From: Lentibacter sp.
GTDB lineage: Bacteria > Pseudomonadota > Alphaproteobacteria > Rhodobacterales > Rhodobacteraceae
NCBI GenBank assembly: GCA_016744435.1
Contig: JADGEJ010000004.1
Coordinates: forward strand, 1 to 64,000
Reading direction: 5' to 3'
DNA: 64,000 nucleotides
Below are positions 43,038 to 51,611 of this stretch, one piece after another (the stretch's first letter is position 1; every line of letters begins with the position of its first letter). Under the pieces are notes generated by a model, which was not told the origin of the DNA, searched no databases, and worked only from the letters and a program-made list of their open reading frames with translations. The position numbers were made by a program, and so were the translations under genes.

Positions 43038-45038
43038 TTATTGATCAAGGAAGCTGCGCAGCTTGCGTGAGCGGCTCGGATGCTTGAGCTTGCGAAGCGC
43101 TTTCGCCTCAATCTGGCGGATGCGTTCGCGCGTAACGCTGAACTGCTGGCCGACTTCTTCGAGCGTGTGGTCGGTGTTCATGCCGATGCCGAAGCGCATG
43201 CGCAGCACGCGTTCTTCACGCGGCGTGAGCGAGGCCAGAACGCGCGTCGTGGTTTCCTTGAGGTTCTCCTGAATGGCAGAGTCCAAGGGCAAAACGGCGT
43301 TCTTGTCTTCGATGAAGTCACCAAGCTGTGAATCTTCCTCGTCGCCAATCGGCGTCTCCAAGCTGATCGGCTCCTTGGCGATCTTCATCACCTTGCGAAC
43401 CTTCTCAAGCGGCATCTGCAACTTGGCTGACAGCTCTTCCGGCGTTGGCTCGCGGCCGATCTCGTGCAGCATCTGACGGCCTGTGCGCACAAGCTTGTTG
43501 ATCGTCTCGATCATGTGCACAGGAATACGGATGGTGCGTGCTTGGTCGGCAATCGAACGGGTGATCGCCTGACGGATCCACCATGTCGCGTAGGTGCTGA
43601 ACTTATAGCCGCGACGGTATTCGAACTTGTCGACGGCTTTCATCAGGCCGATGTTACCTTCTTGAATGAGATCAAGGAATTGCAGGCCGCGGTTGGTATA
43701 TTTTTTGGCGATCGAGATAACCAAGCGCAGGTTGGCTTCGACCATTTCTTTCTTAGCTTGGCGGGCCTCTTTTTCACCCTTCTGAACCTGCTGCACGATG
43801 CGGCGGAATTCAGGGATATCAAGGCCAACGTATGTGCCGACTTGGGCCATCTCTGCGCGCAGGTCTTCGATCTTGTCAGTGGAACGCTCGATGAGCATTT
43901 GCCAGCCACGGCCAGACTTGCCAGCCATTTCTTCAAGCCATGTCGGGTCAAGCTCGCGCCCGCGATAGGCCTCGACAAACTCGCGACGGTTGATGCGCGC
44001 TTGGTCGGCCAGCTTTACCATCGCAGAATCGATCTGCATGATGCGGCGGTTGATGCCATAAAGCTGGTCAATCAGCGCTTCGATCCGGTTGTTGTGCAAG
44101 TGAAGTTCGTTCACCAGTTCAACGATCTCGGCGCGCAGCTTTTGGTACTTCTTCTCGGCTTTGTCCGAGAAGGTGCCGTCTTCATTCAGGGTCGCCGAAA
44201 TCCGGCTATCCTGCATTTCCGAGAGCTTCACATAGTCGTCGGCGATGCGATCCAGCGTTTCCAGAACCCGCGGTTTGAGCGCGGCCTCCATCGCGGCGAG
44301 CGACATGTTGGCCTGTTCGTCTTCATCATCATCGTCGTCGTCATCCGAGCTTATCGGGTTGCCATCGGCGTCAAGCTCTTGCGCCTTTTCAGGGGCCGCT
44401 GTCGAGTTCGCGGCAGGGGCTCCTGCGACAGGCGTCGCAACACCCGCGACAGGCGTTCCTGTGCTGTCTTCGTCAAGCTGGTCGCCGAAGGTTGTTTCAA
44501 GGTCGATCACATCGCGCAGCAAAATGTCTTCTGAGAGAAGTTCGTCGCGCCAGATTGTGATCGCTTGGAAGGTGAGCGGGCTTTCGCAGAGCCCGAGAAT
44601 CATGGTCTTGCGGCCGGCCTCGATGCGCTTGGCAATCGCGATCTCGCCTTCGCGAGACAATAGCTCAACAGAGCCCATCTCGCGCAGGTACATGCGCACA
44701 GGGTCGTCGGTACGATCAAGCTTTTCGGCGTTACCAGAGCCGAGCGTCAGCTCGCCTTTTTGGCCGGCGGCGACAATGTCGGTGACTTTGTTCTCGTCGT
44801 CTTCATCTTCATCTTCAATAATGTTGATGCCCATTTCGCTGAGCATCGACATAACGTCTTCGATCTGTTCAGAACTCACCTGCTCTGGCGGCAGAACCTG
44901 GTTGAGCTGATCATAGGTGATATAGCCCTTCTCGCGGGCCTCAGCGATCATCTTTTTAACAGCAGCTTGGCTCATATCCAGAGAGCCGTCGGCCTCCTGA
45001 TCGTCTTGCTTGCGGTCGTCGTTGTCTTTTGCGGCCAT
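43038..45038 (-). CDS. rpoD: RNA polymerase sigma factor RpoD (sigma-70)
   Basis: The 666-residue primary sigma factor. Region 1.1 is at 1-90. An acidic non-conserved insertion (about 190-270) contains an Asp run near [13 protein letters not shown]. Region 2 has [19 protein letters not shown] and [20 protein letters not shown], region 3 follows [15 protein letters not shown], and region 4 has the [23 protein letters not shown] with the final LRKLKHPSR. All promoter-reading residues look intact. It is next to dnaG, the usual order dnaG-rpoD, and its leader contains an inverted repeat. Confidence 0.97.
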   Translation of the reverse strand: MAAKDNDDRKQDDQEADGSLDMSQAAVKKMIAEAREKGYITYDQLNQVLPPEQVSSEQIEDVMSMLSEMGINIIEDEDEDDENKVTDIVAAGQKGELTLGSGNAEKLDRTDDPVRMYLREMGSVELLSREGEIAIAKRIEAGRKTMILGLCESPLTFQAITIWRDELLSEDILLRDVIDLETTFGDQLDEDSTGTPVAGVATPVAGAPAANSTAAPEKAQELDADGNPISSDDDDDDDEDEQANMSLAAMEAALKPRVLETLDRIADDYVKLSEMQDSRISATLNEDGTFSDKAEKKYQKLRAEIVELVNELHLHNNRIEALIDQLYGINRRIMQIDSAMVKLADQARINRREFVEAYRGRELDPTWLEEMAGKSGRGWQMLIERSTDKIEDLRAEMAQVGTYVGLDIPEFRRIVQQVQKGEKEARQAKKEMVEANLRLVISIAKKYTNRGLQFLDLIQEGNIGLMKAVDKFEYRRGYKFSTYATWWIRQAITRSIADQARTIRIPVHMIETINKLVRTGRQMLHEIGREPTPEELSAKLQMPLEKVRKVMKIAKEPISLETPIGDEEDSQLGDFIEDKNAVLPLDSAIQENLKETTTRVLASLTPREERVLRMRFGIGMNTDHTLEEVGQQFSVTRERIRQIEAKALRKLKHPSRSRKLRSFLDQ

Positions 45039-45078
45039 GGTCGGCTCCTTCGGAACTGATCGGGGGACTGATCGGGAG

Positions 45079-45098
45079 TGATTCGTTTTACCGAATCA
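45079..45098. promoter_or_regulatory. Inverted repeat in the rpoD leader
   Basis: tgattcg (45079-45085) and cgaatca (45092-45098) with a 6-nt centre lie 41 bp upstream of the rpoD start; gtgattc recurs at 45112-45118. It could be an operator or a leader hairpin affecting the dnaG-rpoD junction. No regulator is assigned. Confidence 0.3.
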
Positions 45099-45166
45099 TG
45101 AAGCTTCGTGAGTGATTCTAAAACCCGTTTACCCTGATTTTCTTAGCGCTTCCTCACGAAAACGCA

Positions 45167-47131
45167 TTATTCGGACGAATCACTGTGGCCAATTTGCTCC
45201 ATGAGCTTGGCAAAGGCCTCTCGTTCAGACCGGCTGATTCGGGCGCCATTCTTTCCAGTGTCGTATTCTGTCGTGTCTTCTTGCGCACCGTGGGCGGCGC
45301 GACGGCGGGCTTCGGCGGCCTGCGAGAGCCGCCATGTCATCGCTTCATCCGCGACATGGGCAAGGTCTTCCTCAGCTTCGGCGATCTCGGAGCGCCACCC
45401 CCTTAGAGCCTCAAGTTTGGCAAATTCTTCGGCCAGTGTCATGCGGGCAATATCTTCGTCGGCCCCCGCTTGCAGCGCGGGCACGATGCCTAGGTGGGGG
45501 TGGCTGGCGAGGCTTTCAAGGGCGTAGGGGCCCAAAGCGTTCAATGCGTCATCAGCGGCGTCTTCACGGTTTTTTGCACGGCAGCGAAGCAAGAAATTAC
45601 GCAGATCAATATGATCATCATTTTTGCAATCAAGCGTTTCAAGCGCGTGTTCAAATTCTTCGCAAAGCTGCGGGTGGCGCAGCAATACGGCGAGGATCAC
45701 GCCTATGCGCATGCTGTCTTGCATCTGGTCGGTTGCGCCAGCGAGCAGTGAATTCTTGGTTTCGCTCATCCCCATTGCGAGGGGAGGCTCCCATTTGCCC
45801 TTGGCGAAACTGCCGCGCCTGCCCTGAGCTTGACGATCTTGGCGCACGGGCCGGAACAGCTGGTAGCGCAGCTCTTTGATCGCCTCGCCATAGTGCGAGC
45901 GGATCGAGGGGTCTTGGATCAGTTTGATCTTCTCACGCAGGGTCTTATCAAGCGCGGCTTTGCGCTCGGGGCTGTCGTAGACGTGGCCCTCGGTTTCGCG
46001 TTGCCAGAGCAGCGAAACCATTGGCATCGCCTCCTCCACCCGCTTGCGCATCGCGGCAGCGCCCTGTTCGCGCACCAAGTCGTCAGGGTCTTTGCCTTCG
46101 GGCATCAGGGCAAAGCGCAGCGACTTACCCGCCTGCAAGAGCGGCAGGGCGATGTCGATCACCCGCATCGCCGCCCTGAGCCCTGCTGTGTCGCCGTCCA
46201 GTGCGATCACCGGCTCGTCGGCAACACGCCACAAGAGCTGCACTTGGTGTTCGGTGACGGCTGTGCCGAGCGGCGCGACTGTGGCCTCAAGCCCCGCCTC
46301 AGCGAGCGCAATCACGTCCATGTAGCCCTCGGCGACAATCAGCGGTTCGCCTTTGCCAGCCGCCTCGCGGGCAGGCGCGTAGTTGTAAAGCGTGCGCGAT
46401 TTATCAAACAGCGGTGTCTCTGGCGAGTTGAGGTATTTGGCGTTGTCAGTTGGGTCCATCGCGCGCCCGCCAAAGGCGATCGCCCGCCCGCGCGCATCGC
46501 GGATCGGGAACATGATACGGTTGCGAAATGTGTCGTAGGGCTTGCCGCCTTTGGTGCTCGCCTTGGCAAGCCCCGCCTCAAGGATAAGCTCGGGCGCGAC
46601 GTTCTTGCCTGTCAGGTGATCCCAAAGGTTTTGCCAGCCTTCGGGCGCAAACCCGATCTCAAAGCGCTCGACAGTTTCGGGCGCAAGCTTGCGGCCAGCA
46701 ATATAGTCGCGCGCTGCTGCCCCCGCGCCTGTCTTGAGTTGCAGCTTATAAAACTGCACGGCCTGTTCCATGACCTCGACAAGCTGGCTGTTGCGGTCGG
46801 CTTTTTGCTGGGCCTGCGGATCACGCGCGGGCATAGGCATGCCAGCTTCACGGGCCAGAATTTCGACCGCCTCCATGAAGTCGACGTTTTCGGTTTCGCG
46901 AACAAACCCGATCGCATCGCCTTTGGCGTGGCAACCAAAGCAGTAGTAGTAGCCCTTCTTGTCATCGACGTGAAATGAGGCGGATTTCTCGTGGTGAAAC
47001 GGGCATGGCGCCCACATGTCGCCCTTGCCTTGGTTAGACTTGCGCATGTCCCATATGACTTTGCGCCCTACCACCTGAGAGATGGAGGTGCGGGTGCGAA
47101 GTTCGTCTAAAAATCCGGGTGGCAGCGACAT
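45167..47131 (-). CDS. dnaG: DNA primase DnaG
   Basis: A 654-residue primase that makes RNA primers at the replication fork. The CHC2 zinc finger is C43, H46, C64, C67 (PCPFHHEKSASF and YCFGCHAKGD). The TOPRIM domain has LIVAEGYMDVIAL and PVIALDGDTAG. The C-terminal helicase-binding part is from about 440. The start MSLPPGFLDELR is typical of alphaproteobacteria. rpoD lies 128 bp downstream. Confidence 0.96.
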   Translation of the reverse strand: MSLPPGFLDELRTRTSISQVVGRKVIWDMRKSNQGKGDMWAPCPFHHEKSASFHVDDKKGYYYCFGCHAKGDAIGFVRETENVDFMEAVEILAREAGMPMPARDPQAQQKADRNSQLVEVMEQAVQFYKLQLKTGAGAAARDYIAGRKLAPETVERFEIGFAPEGWQNLWDHLTGKNVAPELILEAGLAKASTKGGKPYDTFRNRIMFPIRDARGRAIAFGGRAMDPTDNAKYLNSPETPLFDKSRTLYNYAPAREAAGKGEPLIVAEGYMDVIALAEAGLEATVAPLGTAVTEHQVQLLWRVADEPVIALDGDTAGLRAAMRVIDIALPLLQAGKSLRFALMPEGKDPDDLVREQGAAAMRKRVEEAMPMVSLLWQRETEGHVYDSPERKAALDKTLREKIKLIQDPSIRSHYGEAIKELRYQLFRPVRQDRQAQGRRGSFAKGKWEPPLAMGMSETKNSLLAGATDQMQDSMRIGVILAVLLRHPQLCEEFEHALETLDCKNDDHIDLRNFLLRCRAKNREDAADDALNALGPYALESLASHPHLGIVPALQAGADEDIARMTLAEEFAKLEALRGWRSEIAEAEEDLAHVADEAMTWRLSQAAEARRRAAHGAQEDTTEYDTGKNGARISRSEREAFAKLMEQIGHSDSSE

Positions 47132-47147
47132 CTAACTTATATAGGGG

Positions 47148-47462
47148 CTAGTTGCTGACATCAAAGCCAGAGCACTGCTCAACGAAGGCAAGTTTTGCAT
47201 CGGCTTTCTTTAAGTCAGAGCGCGGCAGCGTGTAGATATATCCAACAAGGATAGGCACTGAGCCTTTGTAGGCTTCCTCAGTGCTGCCCAAAATCGCTTC
47301 TTTGGCCTTGATTTCACGGGTGCGCTTCAGGCGTGCCTCAGAGGCTTTGCCTATAATTTCGCCCTGCTTTTCACAGCGCGCTTGGCGCTCTGTCTCGGTT
47401 TCAGCACTCGCAGGTGCCACGAGCAAAAAACCAAGCGAACATGCCAGAATGATCTGTTTCAT
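47148..47462 (-). CDS. Small secreted protein of unknown function
   Basis: A 104-residue protein starting at ATG 47462 with a signal peptide (MKQIILACSLGFLLVAPASA). The charged, helical mature part has two cysteines (ARCEKQGE and EQCSGFDV) spaced to form a disulfide between helix ends. Similar small helical periplasmic proteins are frequent hypotheticals in this group. An SD ggggaac-like sequence precedes it. It stands between dnaG and the site-2-protease-like gene. Confidence 0.7.
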   Translation of the reverse strand: MKQIILACSLGFLLVAPASAETETERQARCEKQGEIIGKASEARLKRTREIKAKEAILGSTEEAYKGSVPILVGYIYTLPRSDLKKADAKLAFVEQCSGFDVSN

Positions 47463-47520
47463 ACGGTTCCCCTTCAGGTGGTTCGTAGTGATAACGCGGA
47501 TTGCAGGGAGAGTCTCGCTC

Positions 47521-48192
47521 TCAAAAGCGCTGATGACCCTTAGCCATTTCAAAGTGCGTTTTGATCGACGGCGCGAAAAGCAAAAGCCAGCCTGAATTGT
47601 CATACAGCCAGATAAGCGCAGGCCACCAAAGTACAGAGAAGATGAGGCCAATCGCGCCAGCCACCCGCATCGCGGTATTTTGTGACGCGACTCGCAGCAG
47701 GCCAAGCTGCAGCAGTTTGCCGCCGTCGAGCGGCTGCACAGGCAGCAAGTTGAACACGAAAAGCGCCAAGTTAATACGCGAGAACAGCCAGAGGTAGCCC
47801 GCGACGGCGTAAAAGCCTGTGTTGGTGATGACATACCACGCCGCAAGCGAGGACAAAGCCCAGAGCGCGAGGTTGACGATCGGGCCCATGGCTATGATCA
47901 GTTCTTGCTCGGTGCGCGAGCCCGAGCGCGCGTGCTCACAAAACCCACCGCCACCGTGCAGCACGATACGGCGCACCGGAATGCCTTGCACCTGACAGCC
48001 CCAAGCGTGGCCCAGCTCGTGCAGATAGATTGAGGACAAGATCATCGCGACTGTGATGGCGACCCAAACAATGTTGCTCAGCTCCGATAGGAACAAAAAC
48101 AGCCCCACCAAAATGGCAAGCGACTGGGCAATTTCGACGCGAACGCCGAAAAAACCTGTGAAGTAAAAGATCGTTGGGCCGGGCTTGAACAT
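47521..48192 (-). CDS. Site-2 protease (M50) family membrane metalloprotease
   Basis: A 223-residue integral membrane protein with five or six helices. The zinc motif HELGH (58-62, IYLHELGHAWG) lies in one helix, and the third ligand is the aspartate in NLLPVQPLDGGKL (about 161). It has the compact core of SpoIVFB-like S2P enzymes, without the PDZ domain of RseP. Such proteases cut membrane-bound regulators; the target is unknown. It is divergent from cobB by 72 bp. Confidence 0.85.
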   Translation of the reverse strand: MFKPGPTIFYFTGFFGVRVEIAQSLAILVGLFLFLSELSNIVWVAITVAMILSSIYLHELGHAWGCQVQGIPVRRIVLHGGGGFCEHARSGSRTEQELIIAMGPIVNLALWALSSLAAWYVITNTGFYAVAGYLWLFSRINLALFVFNLLPVQPLDGGKLLQLGLLRVASQNTAMRVAGAIGLIFSVLWWPALIWLYDNSGWLLLFAPSIKTHFEMAKGHQRF

Positions 48193-48264
48193 GCGCTGAC
48201 ATTTATCGAAAGTCGCGATGAGGGCAAGCAGATAGCACCGCTTGCGACCCCGTGGAGAGCAGAT

Positions 48265-48972
48265 ATGTTTGCAGGCATGAATAATTGCATCACGATTCTT
48301 ACAGGCGCTGGTATTTCAGCAGAAAGCGGGCTTGGCACCTTTCGCGACGAAGGCGGGCTCTGGGCACAACACCGTATCGAGGATGTCGCGACGCCTGAGG
48401 GCTTCACGCGCGATCCTGAGCTCGTTCAGGGGTTTTACAACGCACGGCGCGCGCAGGCTGTTGAGGCCGTGCCCAACGCGGCGCATTCTGCGCTGGCGAA
48501 GCTTGAGGCCGAGTTTGACGGCGAGGTTTTGATCATCACGCAGAACGTTGACGGGTTGCACGAAAAGGCAGGCTCTCAGAACGTCTTGCACATGCACGGT
48601 GCTTTGAGTGTCGCGCTTTGTGCAACTTGCGAGCACCGTTGGGAGGCGCCTTTGGTGATGCAGACCTCTGACAAGTGCCCAAGCTGCGGCGCACAGGCAA
48701 CGCGGCCCGACATCGTCTGGTTTGGGGAAATGCCCTACGGGATGGAGCAGATCGACGAGGCTTTGCAACGCTCAACGCTGTTTGCCTCGATCGGCACCTC
48801 TGGCAATGTCTATCCCGCTGCGGGGTTTGTCGCTGAGGCGCGCAGGTTGGGATGCCCGACTGTCGAGATAAACCTTGAGCCCTCAGAAGGCTGCTCGCTG
48901 TTTGACGACAGCCGCCTCGGGCCAGCGACCCAGACAGTGCCTGCATGGGTCGCCGAGTTGCTTAAGCCTTGA
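48265..48972 (+). CDS. cobB: NAD-dependent protein deacylase (sirtuin)
   Basis: A 235-residue Sir2 enzyme. NAD-binding GAGISAESGLGTFRDEGGLW is at 14-33, TQNVDGLH at 92-99, the catalytic base H111 (LHMHGAL), and structural zinc C119, C122, C138, C141. Y58 and R61 (FYNARR) match the pair that lets CobB/SIRT5-type sirtuins accept succinyl-lysine, so both deacetylase and desuccinylase activity are expected. ATG 48277 is an alternative start. Its 3' end overlaps the convergent DUF1772 gene by 11 bp. Confidence 0.95.
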   Translation: MFAGMNNCITILTGAGISAESGLGTFRDEGGLWAQHRIEDVATPEGFTRDPELVQGFYNARRAQAVEAVPNAAHSALAKLEAEFDGEVLIITQNVDGLHEKAGSQNVLHMHGALSVALCATCEHRWEAPLVMQTSDKCPSCGAQATRPDIVWFGEMPYGMEQIDEALQRSTLFASIGTSGNVYPAAGFVAEARRLGCPTVEINLEPSEGCSLFDDSRLGPATQTVPAWVAELLKP

Positions 48973-49447
48973 GCAGGCCGATGGCCGCGAAGAGGAGCGC
49001 AACACCCGACGCGACCGTGCGCAGGAAGTTGTAGAGCTGCCAGCGCGGCGAGTAGGCCTCCCAGACGGCGCGGGCATCGTCCAAACTGTCAGGCACCGCA
49101 AGCTCGCCAAGCGCGTTGTTCATCGGCACGTTGATGGCCGCAGTCAGCACAAGCCCGCCCAGAAAATAGACGCCCGCCGCTGCGACAAACCACGTGGCCG
49201 CGTCCCGCACCCCCTGCCTGCGCAAGAGCACGCCTGCCGCCAGCAAGACGGCTGGTGTGAGAAAGAACGCCGGGAAGAAGGCGGGGTTGCGCACGACATT
49301 GTTGATGCCCTGCATCGCAGAGATAGCGACACGAGGGTCAACCGCATCAAGCCCCCACATGGCCGAGCAGGCGTAAGCGTAAAAGAAGCCGAAGATCGCT
49401 CCGGCAAAGAGCGTCGCGATGACGGCGGTTGTTTGCGTGAGTTTCAT
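48962..49447 (-). CDS. DUF1772 family membrane protein
   Basis: A 161-residue protein with four helices (about 7-26, 55-75, 84-105 and 140-158) and the conserved INVPMNNAL motif and W near the last helix. These are the marks of DUF1772 (anthrone-oxygenase-like), whose bacterial members have no established function. ATG 49447 is taken over GTG 49450. It is divergent from a TetR gene with paired palindromes in the 106-bp gap, so it is probably the TetR target. Confidence 0.82.
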   Translation of the reverse strand: MKLTQTTAVIATLFAGAIFGFFYAYACSAMWGLDAVDPRVAISAMQGINNVVRNPAFFPAFFLTPAVLLAAGVLLRRQGVRDAATWFVAAAGVYFLGGLVLTAAINVPMNNALGELAVPDSLDDARAVWEAYSPRWQLYNFLRTVASGVALLFAAIGLLKA

Positions 49448-49483
49448 CACTGTGGGTTCCCCTCATAGGCGTAAAGTTTTATA

Positions 49484-49523
49484 CGGATTGCTTGCATCCG
49501 TAAACTTATATACGCTTGCAAGC
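49484..49523. promoter_or_regulatory. Paired palindromes between DUF1772 and TetR genes (candidate operator)
   Basis: cggat-tgcttgc-atccg (49484-49500) and the perfect palindrome gcttgcaagc (49514-49523) share the core gcttgca, each preceded by atacg (49482-49486 and 49510-49514 region). They lie in the short divergent promoter region, where an autoregulating TetR repressor would bind. The family habit supports this; no binding data. Confidence 0.5.
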
Positions 49524-49553
49524 AAGTATTCCGTCGCAGAAAGTCCGCAAGCC

Positions 49554-50150
49554 ATGCCCGACACCAAAGACGCCCGCGCCCGACGCATCGAGGAAGCCGC
49601 CTATAAGGTGCTGAAAGACAAAGGCTTTAAGGGCGCGTCCATGTTGGCCGTGGCGCGCGCAGCCAAGGCCTCAAACGAGACGCTCTACAACTGGTATGGA
49701 GACAAAGTCGGGTTGTTTTCAGCCCTTGTGCAGCGCAACACCTCGCAGGTTTTGGTGCGGCTAACGGCTGCGCGCAGTCATGGAGGCCACGGGCTTGAGA
49801 CCCTCACGGCCGTCTCTCAGGAGCTGCTCGAAATGGTCACAGGCGCGCGGGCCGTCGCTCTCAACCGCGCAGCGGCGGCTGACATGAGCGGCGTGCTCGG
49901 CCAAGCGATTGCGACGGGCGGGCGCGAAACCGTCGCGCCAATGCTTGCCGATTTGCTGGGAGAAGCGCAGGCTGACGGAGCCATCGGGCCAAATGATCTA
50001 CGCGAGATCACCGAGACTTATGTGGCACTGCTACTCGGTGACATCCAGATACGCCGCGCGATTGGTGTGGCGGAGCCTTTAACAAAAGAAGAGGCCATGG
50101 CACGCGTCCAACGCGCCACGGCCCAGATCATCCGGCTCTATCCAGCTTAG
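49554..50150 (+). CDS. TetR/AcrR family transcriptional regulator
   Basis: A 198-residue repressor. The N-terminal HTH reads RRIEEAAYKVLKDKGFKG followed by MLAVARAAKASNETLYNWYGDK, here split as AVARAAKAS and NETLYNWYGDK, then GLFSAL. The C-terminal ligand domain has the TetR_C shape with no recognisable ligand residues. The start is ATG 49554 (MPDTKDARARRI). It is divergent from the DUF1772 gene and overlaps the convergent copper-chaperone gene by 4 bp. Confidence 0.9.
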   Translation: MPDTKDARARRIEEAAYKVLKDKGFKGASMLAVARAAKASNETLYNWYGDKVGLFSALVQRNTSQVLVRLTAARSHGGHGLETLTAVSQELLEMVTGARAVALNRAAAADMSGVLGQAIATGGRETVAPMLADLLGEAQADGAIGPNDLREITETYVALLLGDIQIRRAIGVAEPLTKEEAMARVQRATAQIIRLYPA

Positions 50151-50656
50151 CTGTCGCCGTCTTTTTTCATGTTGCCGTGGTTGTGATCACCGTGCTTCAT
50201 CTTGCCGTGCATTGGCTTGCGCTCAAGATCAACGGGCACTTGCACAACAACATCACCAGCCTTTTCAAACGTCAGCGTGACGTCGATCATCTCGCCTTGG
50301 AGGAACGGCTTGGTGATGCCCATGAACATGACGTGCTGACCGCCGCGTTGCATCGTGATGCTTTCGCCAGCCTTCACGGGGAAGCCCTCTTCGACGTGAA
50401 CCATCTGCATGATGCCATCATCGCTTTCGATGTGCGTGTGCAGCTCGACGCGTTTTGAGACGCCAGCTGTGGCGTTGACCAAGCGGTCGTCTTCGCCCGT
50501 ATGATTTTCGATGACGATAAACGCCGCGCCTGACTTGCCGCCCTTGTGGGATGTGCGCGCGTAGGAGTCGTTAACCATCATCATGCCATCGGCAAATGCT
50601 GGAAGGGCTAGTGAAACAACGGCAGTCGCCGCGAGAAGTGTGGTCTTGAAAGACAT
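50147..50656 (-). CDS. Periplasmic copper chaperone, PCu(A)C domain
   Basis: A 169-residue exported protein (signal MSFKTTLLAATAVVSLALPAFA, h-region LLAATAVVSLALPA). Its copper site follows the H-x10-M-x21-H-x-M pattern: ELHTHIESDDG, MQMVHVEEG and GQHVMFMG. The tail is His/Met-rich (MHGKMKHGDHNHGNMKK), likely a second copper reservoir. PCu(A)C proteins deliver copper to the CuA centre of cytochrome oxidase. The DUF2946-like gene lies 56 bp upstream on the same strand and is probably co-transcribed. Confidence 0.92.
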   Translation of the reverse strand: MSFKTTLLAATAVVSLALPAFADGMMMVNDSYARTSHKGGKSGAAFIVIENHTGEDDRLVNATAGVSKRVELHTHIESDDGIMQMVHVEEGFPVKAGESITMQRGGQHVMFMGITKPFLQGEMIDVTLTFEKAGDVVVQVPVDLERKPMHGKMKHGDHNHGNMKKDGDS

Positions 50657-50712
50657 GTGATTTCCTCTGTCTTGAATGTCTGAAGGTGGCCAAATGGCCT
50701 GTTTGTGAGCGC

Positions 50713-51060
50713 TCAGACAGAGGCAGGTGGCCCCCTTGCCGTGGCGCGCAAGGCACGCAGGTGTGGCGACGTTGAGACATGGGTAAAGCTCAGCCGTTCA
50801 CCACCTGAAAGCACGCGCTCAGGAGTGGCAAGGGAGTTACTGAAACCAGCGAGAAGCGACAGGGCGCAGTCAGGGCAGATGTGCGGCTTGCCCGTGGGCT
50901 GGCCGTTCTCATCAACCATGATAACCATGGGGCCTGTGCCCGTGCACAGCACGATCTCGCCAGTGGGCGACGTCATGGTGCGGGCCTGTGCCATCGCGCT
51001 GCCAGTCAAAACCAACGTCAGCGACAGGGCTAGGGCCAGATATGTGCGCAAGTGCTTCAT
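50713..51060 (-). CDS. DUF2946-like secreted protein with CPDC motif
   Basis: A 115-residue exported protein (signal MKHLRTYLALALSLTLVL up to GSAMA). The mature part begins with VLCTGTGPMVIMVDENGQ and has HICPDCALSLL, a paired-cysteine motif seen in DUF2946 proteins linked to copper genes. Together with the PCu(A)C gene downstream it suggests a small periplasmic copper-handling unit. Function of DUF2946 is not established. Confidence 0.72.
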   Translation of the reverse strand: MKHLRTYLALALSLTLVLTGSAMAQARTMTSPTGEIVLCTGTGPMVIMVDENGQPTGKPHICPDCALSLLAGFSNSLATPERVLSGGERLSFTHVSTSPHLRALRATARGPPASV

Positions 51061-51111
51061 CTGAGTGCAGGCTTAGCCAGTTTGCGCAGAGTTTCAAAGC
51101 GACAAAATGAA

Positions 51112-51139
51112 ACAGCCCCGCCATTTCTGGCAGGGCTGT
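51112..51139 (-). terminator. Rho-independent terminator of rpmB
   Basis: Stem acagccccgcc (51112-51122) pairs with ggcagggctgt (51129-51139) with one mismatch and a 6-nt loop. On the minus strand it is followed by tttcatttt. It lies 25 nt after the rpmB stop. Confidence 0.8.
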
Positions 51140-51163
51140 CTCGTTAAGTCTGCAAGTAAAAGC

Positions 51164-51454
51164 TTAGGCTTCTACTGTTTGCGCCTTGGCGATCTCTTTT
51201 TTGAGCTTCAGCACTTTGTCTGAAAGCTCTGTGTCTTTCGCTTTGGCAAGGAACTTGTCCAAGCCACCGCGGTGATCAACCGAGCGCAGAGCCGCTGCTG
51301 AAATGCGCATTTTGAAGCCGCGGCCGAGAGTCTCTGACTGCAGGGTTACGTGGTTCAGGTTTGGCAAAAACCGACGGCGCGTTCTGTTTTTCGCGTGGCT
51401 AACATTGTTGCCAACCATCGGGCCTTTTCCGGTCAATTCGCATACGCGTGACAT
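51164..51454 (-). CDS. rpmB: 50S ribosomal protein L28
   Basis: A 96-residue ribosomal protein with the L28 start [20 protein letters not shown], then [12 protein letters not shown] and a final [11 protein letters not shown] tail. The C-terminal extension after the core is typical of alphaproteobacteria. It is transcribed alone and followed by its own terminator. Confidence 0.96.
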   Translation of the reverse strand: MSRVCELTGKGPMVGNNVSHAKNRTRRRFLPNLNHVTLQSETLGRGFKMRISAAALRSVDHRGGLDKFLAKAKDTELSDKVLKLKKEIAKAQTVEA

Positions 51455-51611
51455 GGGTTCATCCTCATTTTATGGTCTGTCGCAACAGTTAGGCGACACT
51501 ACAATTGGGCGCTGCTTACAGCACCCGTCAATTCCGTCCGCAGGCTTTAGGCGGAATCACCCGCCTCGTCAAGCGGGTTCGCCTCATCGCGGCAGTTTTT
51601 CAGCGAATGAT

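Noticed and set aside
43464..44534. Long plus-strand open frame across rpoD
   Set aside because: It is antisense to a fully conserved sigma factor; such frames arise from high third-position GC.
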